Shown here piece after piece: positions 57,377-64,000 of a DNA stretch of 64,000 bases; the stretch's first letter is position 1, and every line of letters starts with the position of its first letter. The stretch is taken from assembly GCF_002843305.1 (NCBI RefSeq), contig NZ_PGSG01000105.1:62001-126000 (forward strand), in the 5' to 3' direction. Origin of the DNA: Streptomyces barkulensis. GTDB lineage: Bacteria; Actinomycetota; Actinomycetes; Streptomycetales; Streptomycetaceae. The position numbers were made by a program, and so were the translations under genes. The notes beneath the pieces are model-generated. The model had not been told where the DNA came from, searched no databases, and worked only from the letters and a program-made list of their open reading frames with translations.

Positions 57377-59077
57377 TCAGTGCTTGGCCGCGCCCTCGGC
57401 GCCGGCCCCGGTCAGGGCCCGCACCTGGAGCTCGGCGAAACGCCGCGGGTTGCTCTCGCCCGAGGACAGCGTGCCGACGATCGCGCACAGCAGACCGAGC
57501 GGGATGGACACCAGGCCCGGGTTGGTCAGCGGGAACCACGCGATGTCGATGCCCGGGAGCAGCGCCTTCTCGGTGCCGGAGAACACCGGCGAGAAGACCA
57601 CCAGACCGACCGCGCTGATCAGACCGCCGTAGATACCGGCGACCGCGCCCCGGGTGTTGAACCTCTTCCAGAACAGGCTCAGCAGCAGGGTCGGCAGGTT
57701 GGCCGAGGCGGCGATGGCGAAGGCCAGACCGACCAGGAAGGCCACGTTGAGGCTCTGGGCGAAGATCGCCAGGACGATCGACGCGGCGCCGATGCCGAAG
57801 GCCGACAGACGGGCGACCTTGATCTCCTCGTGCTCGGACGCCCGGCCCTTGCGCACCACGCTGTTGTAGAAGTCGTGCGCCAGGGACGAGGAGGAGGCGA
57901 TGACCAGGCCGGCCACCGTGGACAGGATCGCCGCGAAGGCGACGGCCGCGATGACCGCCAGCATCACCGAGCCGAAGAACTCGCCGCCGAAGTGCTCACC
58001 GACCTCCCGGGCCAGCTGCGGCGCGGCGGTGTTGCCCGCCGCGTCCTGGGCGGTGATGGCCTCCTTGCCCACCAGGGCCGCGGCGCCGAAGCCCAGGATC
58101 AGGGTCATCAGGTAGAACGAGCCGATCAGGCCGATGCCCCAGTTGACGGACTTACGGGCGGCCTTGGAGTCCGGGACGGTGTAGAAGCGGATCAGGATGT
58201 GCGGCAGACCCGCGGTGCCCAGCACCAGGGCCAGACCGAGGCTGATCAGGTCGAGCTTGTTCCACATCGTCTGCAGGGCGTCACCGGGCACCTCGACGCC
58301 GAACCGCAGCCCCGGTTCCAGGAAGGACTGCCCGGCGCCGCTGGCGTTCGAGGCGTCGCTCATCAGCTCGCCGAAGTCGAAGCCGTAGATGGCCATCACC
58401 AGGGCGGCCAGGACGATGGTGCCGCCCATCAGCATGCCGGCCTTGATGATCTGCACCCAGGTGGTGCCCTTCATGCCGCCGAAGGTCACGTACAGGGTCA
58501 TCAGGATGCCGACGACGACGATGCCCACGATCTTGGCGGTGTCGGCGTCCATGCCCAGGTACGTCTCGCCCGGCTGGATGCCCAGCAGAAGGGCGACGAC
58601 CGCACCGGCGCCGACCATCTGAGCCAGCAGGTAGAAGATCGACACGGTGATGGTGGACACGGCCGCGGCGGTGCGCACCGGGCGCTGCTGCATCCGGTAC
58701 GACAGCACGTCCGCCATGGTGAACCGGCCGGAGTTCCTCAGCAGCTCGGCGACCAGTAGCAGGGCCACCAGCCAGGCGACGAGGAAGCCGATGGAGTAGA
58801 GGAAACCGTCGTAGCCGAACAGCGCGATCATGCCCGCGATGCCCAGGAAGGAGGCGGCGGACATGTAGTCGCTGCCGATGGCGAAGCCGTTCTGCATACC
58901 GGAGAACTCGCGCCCCCCGGAGTGGAAGTCGGCCGCGGACTTCGTCTGGCGACCCGCCCACACCGTGACGCCGAGCGTCACGGCGATCATGACGATGAAC
59001 ACCAGGATGGTCAGGGTGCGGCTGCTGGAGCTGACCTCTTCGGCCGCCAGGAGCACGCTGGAAGCGGCGGTCGTCAT
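57377..59077 (-). CDS. Cation/acetate (monocarboxylate) symporter ActP/MctP
   Basis: A 566-aa SSS-family transporter with about 13 helices. The motifs SGGREFSGMQNGFAIGSDYMSAASFLGI near residue 53, GAGAVVALLLGIQPGE, and LVLGTAGLPHILIRFYTVPD place it with ActP/MctP carriers of acetate, propionate, lactate or pyruvate. ATG 59077 overlaps the stop of the DUF485 gene (ATGA). LytTR repeats lie upstream of that gene, so the local two-component system probably controls uptake. Confidence 0.93.
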   Translation of the reverse strand: MTTAASSVLLAAEEVSSSSRTLTILVFIVMIAVTLGVTVWAGRQTKSAADFHSGGREFSGMQNGFAIGSDYMSAASFLGIAGMIALFGYDGFLYSIGFLVAWLVALLLVAELLRNSGRFTMADVLSYRMQQRPVRTAAAVSTITVSIFYLLAQMVGAGAVVALLLGIQPGETYLGMDADTAKIVGIVVVGILMTLYVTFGGMKGTTWVQIIKAGMLMGGTIVLAALVMAIYGFDFGELMSDASNASGAGQSFLEPGLRFGVEVPGDALQTMWNKLDLISLGLALVLGTAGLPHILIRFYTVPDSKAARKSVNWGIGLIGSFYLMTLILGFGAAALVGKEAITAQDAAGNTAAPQLAREVGEHFGGEFFGSVMLAVIAAVAFAAILSTVAGLVIASSSSLAHDFYNSVVRKGRASEHEEIKVARLSAFGIGAASIVLAIFAQSLNVAFLVGLAFAIAASANLPTLLLSLFWKRFNTRGAVAGIYGGLISAVGLVVFSPVFSGTEKALLPGIDIAWFPLTNPGLVSIPLGLLCAIVGTLSSGESNPRRFAELQVRALTGAGAEGAAKH

Positions 59078-59463
59078 GCCCGTCCTCCCGCCCGGCCGGC
59101 GGACGCGCCCGCGGGCGCACCGGTCAGTTCGGCCCTCAGGCCGTCCGCGAGCGGGTCGACCTTCCGGTCGGCGTAGCGCGCGTACATGATCGCGATGCCG
59201 AAGGTGCTGACGAACTGGAGGATCCCGAACACCAGGGCCACGTTGACATCGCCGAACAGCACCGTGGACATCACGTCACGGGCATAGGCGGACATCAGCA
59301 CGTACAGCAGGTACCAGGCGAGGAAGCCGACGCTCACCGGGAGCACGAACCTCATCAGGCTCCGCCTGAGCTGGTCGAAACGCGGATCGCCGTGCATGGC
59401 CACCATGCGGTCCTCCGCGTCCCCGGCGGGGTCCAGGGTTTGTTGTGGACGGTCTGCGGACAC
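59074..59463 (-). CDS. DUF485 membrane protein, partner of ActP
   Basis: A 129-aa protein with two helices (residues about 40-60 and 75-95) in the DUF485/YjcH family, always beside acetate permeases. I chose GTG 59463: AAGGAGGCGGCA stands directly before it, an ideal ribosome site. The ATG at 59478 has none and would make that site part of the coding region. The product starts VSADRPQQTL; RFDQLRRSLMRFVLPVS is the family signature. It overlaps the symporter ATG. Confidence 0.88.
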   Translation of the reverse strand: MSADRPQQTLDPAGDAEDRMVAMHGDPRFDQLRRSLMRFVLPVSVGFLAWYLLYVLMSAYARDVMSTVLFGDVNVALVFGILQFVSTFGIAIMYARYADRKVDPLADGLRAELTGAPAGASAGRAGGRA

Positions 59464-59595
59464 TGCCGCCTCCTTCATCGACACGACGCGATACGACACG
59501 ACGTACGGGAGCGGAAAAGGAATGCGGGGAACGTAAGGTGCGTCACACTCGCGGTGAAGAAGCTGATCGCGGTGTGCGGCGAACGCCGGATACGC

Positions 59596-59650
59596 GCGCC
59601 GAACGGTAGACCGTCGTGCGCCGAACGGTCGTCTTTCCGCGCCGAGCGGT
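59596..59650 (-). promoter_or_regulatory. Three LytTR-type direct repeats
   Basis: On the minus strand, ACCGCTCGGCGC (59650-59639), ACCGTTCGGCGC (59629-59618) and ACCGTTCGGCGC (59607-59596) start 21 and 22 bp apart. They fit the LytTR binding pattern ACCGTTnnG on one face of the helix. They lie upstream of a possible promoter (TTCACC 59558-59553, TACGTT 59535-59530, 17 bp) for the DUF485-symporter pair. Confidence 0.75.
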
Positions 59651-59800
59651 CACCCCCGCGGGGGGAGCGGCGGTGGAGCGCACGCCGGACGCGGGCCGTC
59701 CCCGCACCGCCTCTCGTGCGCGCCGCGGGGCTTCACACCACCCGCACGCGCGTTACGCACCCGTTGCCGGGTGAAGCGGCCCCTTCGGGGCCCGGCACGG

Positions 59801-59816
59801 TAGCGTTCGTGGGGTC
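59801..59816 (+). promoter_or_regulatory. lgt -10 and start
   Basis: TAGCGT at 59801-59806 lies ten bases before the lgt ATG with no ribosome site between, so the message is leaderless or nearly so. The rest of the 59464-59800 spacer holds the LytTR repeats and the divergent promoter. Confidence 0.5.
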
Positions 59817-60863
59817 ATGGAAACCCTTGCCTTCATCCCCAGCCCGTCGTCGGGCGAGATCGTCATCGGACCGATCCCGCTGCGGGGCTACGCGTTCTGC
59901 ATCATCCTCGGCGTCTTCGTCGCGGTCTGGCTCGGCGGGAAGCGCTGGGTCGCCCGCGGCGGACAGCCCGGCACGGTCGCCGACATCGCCGTGTGGGCGG
60001 TGCCGTTCGGCCTGGTCGGCGGCCGTCTCTACCACGTCGTCACCGACTACCAGTTCTACTTCGGCGAGGGCCGTAACTGGGTCGACGCCTTCAAGATCTG
60101 GGAGGGCGGCCTCGGCATCTGGGGAGCGATCGCGCTGGGCGCGGTGGGCGCCTGGATCGCCTGCCGCAGGCGGGGCATCCCGCTGCCCGCCTACGCGGAC
60201 GCCATCGCGCCCGGCATCGCGCTCGCCCAGGCCATCGGCCGCTGGGGCAACTGGTTCAACCAGGAGCTGTACGGGCGCCCCACGGACCTGCCGTGGGCCG
60301 TGGAGATCGACCCGGGGAACCGTCCCCCGGAAACCCCTGAGCTGGCCACTTACCACCCCACCTTCCTGTACGAGTCGCTGTGGTGCGTGGGCGTCGCCCT
60401 GCTGGTGATCTGGGCCGACCGCCGCTTCCGCCTCGGCCACGGCCGCGCCTTCGCGCTGTACGTCGCGGCCTACACGGCGGGGCGTTTCTGGATCGAGTAC
60501 CTGCGCGTCGACGAGGCGCACCAGATCCTGGGCCTGCGCCTGAACAACTGGACCTCGATCGCCGTCTTCCTGGCGGCGGTGGCCTACATCGTCCTCTCGG
60601 CCAGGCTCCGTCCGGGGCGTGAGGACGTGGTGGAGCCGGTGGCCCAGAAGACCGGCGGCAGCGCGGATGACAGCACCGACAGCGACAGCACCGACAGTGA
60701 CATCGACGGCGGCGCCGAGGGATCCGCCGAGGGGTCCGCCGAGGGGGAGAAGGACGCCGCGAAGGGCCCGGAGGCCGGACCGGGGCGCGCGGAGTCCGCC
60801 GGGTCCGCACAGACTCCCGAATCCTCCTCCGCCGGCGGGACGTCCGCCTCCACCGCCGGCTGA
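59817..60863 (+). CDS. lgt: Prolipoprotein diacylglyceryl transferase Lgt
   Basis: A 348-aa membrane enzyme that transfers diacylglycerol to the lipobox Cys, the step before LspA. About seven helices are present. The signature GRWGNWFNQELYGRPTDLPWA lies near residue 141; PLRGYAFCIILG and GGRLYHVVTD at the N-terminus and FRLGHGRAFALYVAAYT, RFWIEYLR near the end are typical. The last about 85 residues are an acidic Ser/Asp/Glu-rich tail (DDSTDSDSTDSD) that is probably disordered. Confidence 0.95.
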   Translation: METLAFIPSPSSGEIVIGPIPLRGYAFCIILGVFVAVWLGGKRWVARGGQPGTVADIAVWAVPFGLVGGRLYHVVTDYQFYFGEGRNWVDAFKIWEGGLGIWGAIALGAVGAWIACRRRGIPLPAYADAIAPGIALAQAIGRWGNWFNQELYGRPTDLPWAVEIDPGNRPPETPELATYHPTFLYESLWCVGVALLVIWADRRFRLGHGRAFALYVAAYTAGRFWIEYLRVDEAHQILGLRLNNWTSIAVFLAAVAYIVLSARLRPGREDVVEPVAQKTGGSADDSTDSDSTDSDIDGGAEGSAEGSAEGEKDAAKGPEAGPGRAESAGSAQTPESSSAGGTSASTAG

Positions 60864-60890
60864 CCCCGGCCACGGGGAGAGAACCGCACC

Positions 60891-60925
60891 GGCCCCGGCC
60901 GCGCCCCTGTGGCGCGGCCGGGGCC
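60891..60925 (+). terminator. Terminator after lgt
   Basis: A perfect 15-bp inverted repeat (60891-60905 and 60911-60925) with a 5-base loop, followed by TTCCC. Confidence 0.85.
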
Positions 60926-60957
60926 TTCCCGTGAGGCGGCGAAAGCCCAGGTCAGCG

Positions 60958-60980
60958 AGGTAAGTTCGGCCTGCCTTGCT
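60958..60980. promoter_or_regulatory. Possible iron-box-like half site upstream of the VIT gene
   Basis: AGGTAAG at 60958-60964 equals the left half of the DmdR/IdeR iron box, but the right half is poor (about 10 of 19 positions overall). It is listed because the next gene belongs to an iron/manganese transporter family. Confidence 0.2.
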
Positions 60981-61053
60981 GGAACCGCACCCCGGGGTGG
61001 ACGTACGGTCGAGACATCGGGCACCAGACGGGGGAAACAGGAGGCGCAGACGG

Positions 61054-61809
61054 ATGTCGTCCATGGCCGGAGACGGGACCGAGATCACCCTGAGGCCCGG
61101 AGTTCCGAACTCCGCGCACCGTGACAACCACACCCACCGCGACGTGACCGGCGGCTGGCTGCGTCCGGCCGTCTTCGGGGCGATGGACGGACTGGTCTCC
61201 AACCTCGCCCTGATGACGGGCGTCGCCGGCGGCGACGTGGACCGCAACGTGATCATCATCAGCGGTCTGGCCGGACTGGCGGCCGGCGCCTTCTCCATGG
61301 CGGCCGGCGAGTACACCTCGGTGGCCTCCCAGCGCGAGCTGGTCCTGGCCGAGCTGGACGTGGAGCGGCGCGAGCTGCGCCGCAACCCCGAGGACGAGCA
61401 GCGGGAGCTGGCCGAGCTGTACGTGGGCCGGGGCGTGGAACCCAAGCTGGCGGCGGAGGTCGCCGAGCAGCTGTCCCGGGACCCCGAACAGGCCCTGGAG
61501 ATCCACGCGCGCGAGGAGCTGGGCGTGGACCCGGGCGAGCTGCCCTCGCCCGCGGTCGCCGCGGTGTCCTCCTTCGGCGCCTTCGCGGTGGGCGCGCTGA
61601 TACCGGTGCTGCCCTATCTGCTGGGGGCCGCCGCGCTGTGGCCCGCCGTGCTGGTGGCGCTGCTGGGCCTGTTCCTGTGCGGTGTGCTGGTCTCCAAGAT
61701 CACCGTGCGCCCGTGGTGGTACAGCGGACTGCGGCAGCTCACCCTGGGCGGCGCGGCCGCCGCGGTGACCTACGGGCTCGGTACCCTGTTCGGGGTGGCA
61801 GTGGGGTGA
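61054..61809 (+). CDS. VIT1/CCC1 family transporter
   Basis: A 251-aa membrane protein of the VIT1/CCC1 family (iron or manganese transport into storage or out of the cytosol). The signature is FGAMDGLVSNLALMTGVAGG near residue 40, then AGAFSMAAGEYTSVASQRELV. A cytoplasmic helical insertion (residues about 100-160, rich in Glu and Arg) and further helices follow. I chose ATG 61054 with AGGAGGCGCAGA upstream. The stop is 360 bases before gltB. Confidence 0.9.
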   Translation: MSSMAGDGTEITLRPGVPNSAHRDNHTHRDVTGGWLRPAVFGAMDGLVSNLALMTGVAGGDVDRNVIIISGLAGLAAGAFSMAAGEYTSVASQRELVLAELDVERRELRRNPEDEQRELAELYVGRGVEPKLAAEVAEQLSRDPEQALEIHAREELGVDPGELPSPAVAAVSSFGAFAVGALIPVLPYLLGAAALWPAVLVALLGLFLCGVLVSKITVRPWWYSGLRQLTLGGAAAAVTYGLGTLFGVAVG

Positions 61810-61887
61810 CGAGTCCGCCGCGCGGGCCCGGACCCGGCCCGGCCCACCCGGTGTGACCTGTTCAACTCCGGAATCCTCCGCTCATCT

Positions 61888-61925
61888 GTTACCCGCCGGT
61901 TTCAGCCGTGTCACCGTTGGGAATG
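61888..61925 (+). promoter_or_regulatory. GlnR-box-like site 1 upstream of gltB
   Basis: GTTAC-n6-GTTTC-n6-GTCAC-n6-GAATG at 61888-61925 has the 11-bp periodicity of Streptomyces GlnR boxes (GTnAC-n6-GAAAC, repeated). Both a-sites fit exactly; the b-sites fit partly. Confidence 0.55.
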
Positions 61926-62050
61926 AACAACGAGCGCTTCTGGCAGTGTCGCCGGCGCCGCCCGGATCCACGCAGCGGCCATGCGCCGTATGCCCGATTC
62001 GACCCCCATCGCAGGTCCGCATGATGGACCGAGGTGTCCGCCCTTCGGAA

Positions 62051-62079
62051 GAAACCTCATCATGTAACCTGCACGAAAA
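62051..62079 (+). promoter_or_regulatory. GlnR-box-like site 2 upstream of gltB
   Basis: GTAAC (62064-62068) - n6 - GAAAA (62075-62079) matches an a-site/b-site pair. GAAAC at 62051-62055 precedes it at an n8 distance. It lies about 95 bases before the gltB ATG. Confidence 0.5.
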
Positions 62080-62171
62080 TTTGTTCCGCAGAGGGCCAAC
62101 GTCGTCCCTCGGCGCCCTTCGGACCCGGTCCGGAAGGCGCCACCAAGCCCCACGAGACGACGGGAGAGCCG

Positions 62172-64000
62172 ATGCGTGCTGCGCCCCTGACGGCCTACCC
62201 TGCCAAGCAGGGAATGTACGACCCGCGCGACGAGCACGACGCCTGCGGCGTCGGCTTCGTGGCCACCCTCACCGGTGAGGCGAGCCACACGCTGGTCGAC
62301 CAGGCGCTGACCGTCCTGCGGAATCTGGAGCACCGCGGCGCCACCGGCGCCGAGGCCGACTCCGGCGACGGCGCGGGCATCCTGGTCCAGATCCCCGACG
62401 CCTTCCTGCGCGAGACCGCGGGCTTCGAGCTGCCCGAGGCGGGCTCGTACGCCGTGGGCATCGCCTTCCTCCCCACCGGCGAGGCCGACAGCGCCGAGGC
62501 CACCGCACGCATCGAGGCGATCGCCGCCGAGGAGGGACTGACCGTCCTGGGCTGGCGCGAGGTCCCCGTCACCCCGCAGCTGCTGGGCAACGGCGCCCGC
62601 GCCACCATGCCCGCCTTCCGCCAGCTGTTCGTCGCCGACGGTGTGAACACCGGCCTGGCCCTGGACCGCAAGGCGTTCGTGCTGCGCAAGCGGGCAGAGC
62701 GCGAGGCCGGCACCTACTTCCCGTCGCTGTCCGCGCGGACGATCGTCTACAAGGGCATGCTGACCACCGGGCAGCTCGAACCCTTCTTCCCCGACCTGTC
62801 CGACCGCCGCTTCGCCAGCGCCATAGCCCTGGTCCACTCGCGGTTCTCCACCAACACCTTCCCCAGCTGGCCGCTGGCCCACCCCTACCGCTTCGTCGCC
62901 CACAACGGCGAGATCAACACCGTCCGCGGCAACCGCAACTGGATGCGCGCCCGTGAGTCCCAGCTGGTCTCCGACCTCTTCGGCGACAAGGACGCCGGGG
63001 ACCTCGCGCGGATCTTCCCCGTGTGCACCCCGGACGCCTCCGACTCCGCCTCCTTCGACGAGGTCCTGGAACTGCTCCACCTCGGCGGCCGCTCCCTGCC
63101 CCACGCGGTGCTGATGATGGTCCCCGAGGCGTGGGAGAACCACCCCTCCATGGACCCCGCCCGCCGCGCCTTCTACCAGTACCACTCCACGATGATGGAG
63201 CCCTGGGACGGACCGGCCTGCGTCACCTTCACCGACGGCACCCGGGTCGGCGCCGTCCTGGACCGCAACGGACTGCGCCCGGGGCGCTACTGGGTCACCG
63301 ACGACGGCCTGGTCGTCCTCTCCTCCGAGGTCGGCGTCCTGGACATCGACCAGGACAAGGTCGTCCGCAAGGGCCGCCTCCAGCCCGGCCGCATGTTCCT
63401 GGTGGACACCGCCGAGCACCGCATCATCGAGGACGACGAGATCAAGGCCTCCCTCTCCGCCGAGCACCCCTACCAGGAGTGGCTCGAGGCCGGGATCATC
63501 GAGCTGGAGGACCTGCCCGAGCGCGAGCACATCGTCCACACCCACGCCTCGGTCACCCGCCGCCAGCAGACCTTCGGCTACACCGAGGAGGAACTGCGCG
63601 TCCTGCTCGCCCCGATGGCCCGCACCGGCGCCGAGCCGATCGGCTCGATGGGCACCGACTCGCCCATCGCCGCGCTCTCCACGCGCCCGAGGCTGATCTT
63701 CGACTACTTCACCCAGCTGTTCGCCCAGGTCACCAACCCGCCGCTGGACGCCATCCGCGAGGAACTGGTCACCTCGCTGATCTCCTCCCTCGGCCCCCAG
63801 GGCAACCTGCTGGAGCCCACCGCCGCCTCCTGCCGCAGCGTCACCCTGCCCTTCCCGGTGATCGACAACGACGAACTCGCCAAGCTCGTCCACATCAACG
63901 CCGACGGCGACATGCCGGGCATGAAGGCCGTCACCCTCTCCGGTCTCTACCGCGTCGGCGGCGGGGGAGCGGCCCTGGCCGAGCGGATCGACGAGATCTG
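62172..64000 (+). CDS. gltB: Glutamate synthase (NADPH) large subunit GltB (3' truncated)
   Basis: The frame is open from ATG 62172 to the window end (about 609 codons of an expected about 1500). GltB transfers the glutamine amide to 2-oxoglutarate with electrons from GltD. The glutaminase nucleophile is C25 in [16 protein letters not shown], exposed after removal of the propeptide. Later are [20 protein letters not shown], and [31 protein letters not shown], and [17 protein letters not shown] 360-base upstream region carries GlnR-like sites; the ribosome site is GGGAGAG. Confidence 0.96.
   Translation, partial: MRAAPLTAYPAKQGMYDPRDEHDACGVGFVATLTGEASHTLVDQALTVLRNLEHRGATGAEADSGDGAGILVQIPDAFLRETAGFELPEAGSYAVGIAFLPTGEADSAEATARIEAIAAEEGLTVLGWREVPVTPQLLGNGARATMPAFRQLFVADGVNTGLALDRKAFVLRKRAEREAGTYFPSLSARTIVYKGMLTTGQLEPFFPDLSDRRFASAIALVHSRFSTNTFPSWPLAHPYRFVAHNGEINTVRGNRNWMRARESQLVSDLFGDKDAGDLARIFPVCTPDASDSASFDEVLELLHLGGRSLPHAVLMMVPEAWENHPSMDPARRAFYQYHSTMMEPWDGPACVTFTDGTRVGAVLDRNGLRPGRYWVTDDGLVVLSSEVGVLDIDQDKVVRKGRLQPGRMFLVDTAEHRIIEDDEIKASLSAEHPYQEWLEAGIIELEDLPEREHIVHTHASVTRRQQTFGYTEEELRVLLAPMARTGAEPIGSMGTDSPIAALSTRPRLIFDYFTQLFAQVTNPPLDAIREELVTSLISSLGPQGNLLEPTAASCRSVTLPFPVIDNDELAKLVHINADGDMPGMKAVTLSGLYRVGGGGAALAERIDEI

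Noticed and set aside
60958-60980. A full iron box for the VIT gene.
   Set aside because: Only one half-site fits; the overall match is about 10 of 19 positions, so it is kept only as a very low-confidence feature.

Overview
The window is high-GC, tightly packed chromosomal DNA from a Streptomyces or very close relative. The evidence is the gene order (dcw cluster, ileS, lspA, dnaE, his and trp genes, lgt, gltB), GTG starts, GTGA/ATGA overlaps, an actinobacterial ileS T-box and a trpM gene. No rRNA, tRNA, CRISPR array, prophage or intact insertion sequence was seen. It is mostly core genome, so the points of interest are in regulation and in a few small or broken genes.

Region 1 (1-13949, + strand) is the division and cell-wall cluster: murE (5' truncated), murF, mraY, murD, ftsW, murG, ftsQ, ftsZ, pgeF, a YggS-type PLP protein, sepF, a YggT membrane protein and divIVA. 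The early genes overlap by 4 bases. ftsZ has its own long promoter region with a good vegetative promoter and an 8-bp inverted repeat. A 20-bp-stem terminator separates divIVA from the convergent ileS.

Region 2 (14126-26450) starts with ileS, which carries a T-box leader with a short Stem I and an altered HIGH motif (GAHH). It continues with a DksA/TraR-type zinc protein, lspA, an RluD-type pseudouridine synthase, an MscS channel, a small hydrolase, Tat-exported PhoD, a small degraded island at 24131-24880 (a secreted-protein gene with an in-frame TAG and a thioredoxin-fold fragment), a DsbA-like membrane-anchored protein and an integral membrane protein.

Region 3 (26783-38130) holds dnaE, a 57-aa basic protein, a NYN-domain protein, an ABC transporter pair, a DUF2567-like membrane protein, a YbaK deacylase, a LON-domain protein and a large uncharacterised membrane protein.

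Region 4 (38287-53273) is amino acid biosynthesis: hisD-hisC-hisB, a duplicated 90-bp segment forming a possible coupled small ORF, a 54-aa membrane peptide, hisH, priA (bifunctional HisA/TrpF), ridA and hisF. After a few unrelated genes come hisI-trpE-(Trp-associated membrane protein)-HGxxPAAW protein and trpC-trpM-trpB-trpA. PriA can supply the missing TrpF step; trpD and trpG are elsewhere.

Region 5 (53394-59463, - strand) is a transporter and two-component module: DUF485 protein and ActP/MctP-type symporter, then a LytS-type kinase, a LytTR response regulator, a small membrane protein and a second symporter. Three direct repeats matching the LytTR consensus, spaced 21-22 bp, lie upstream of the DUF485-symporter pair, suggesting that the regulator controls organic-acid uptake as BtsSR and YpdAB do.

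Region 6 (59817-64000) contains lgt, a VIT/CCC1-type transporter and the 5' part of gltB, with two GlnR-like boxes in the gltB upstream region. At least ten genes in the window have a -10-like hexamer 6-10 nt before the start codon, implying many leaderless transcripts.
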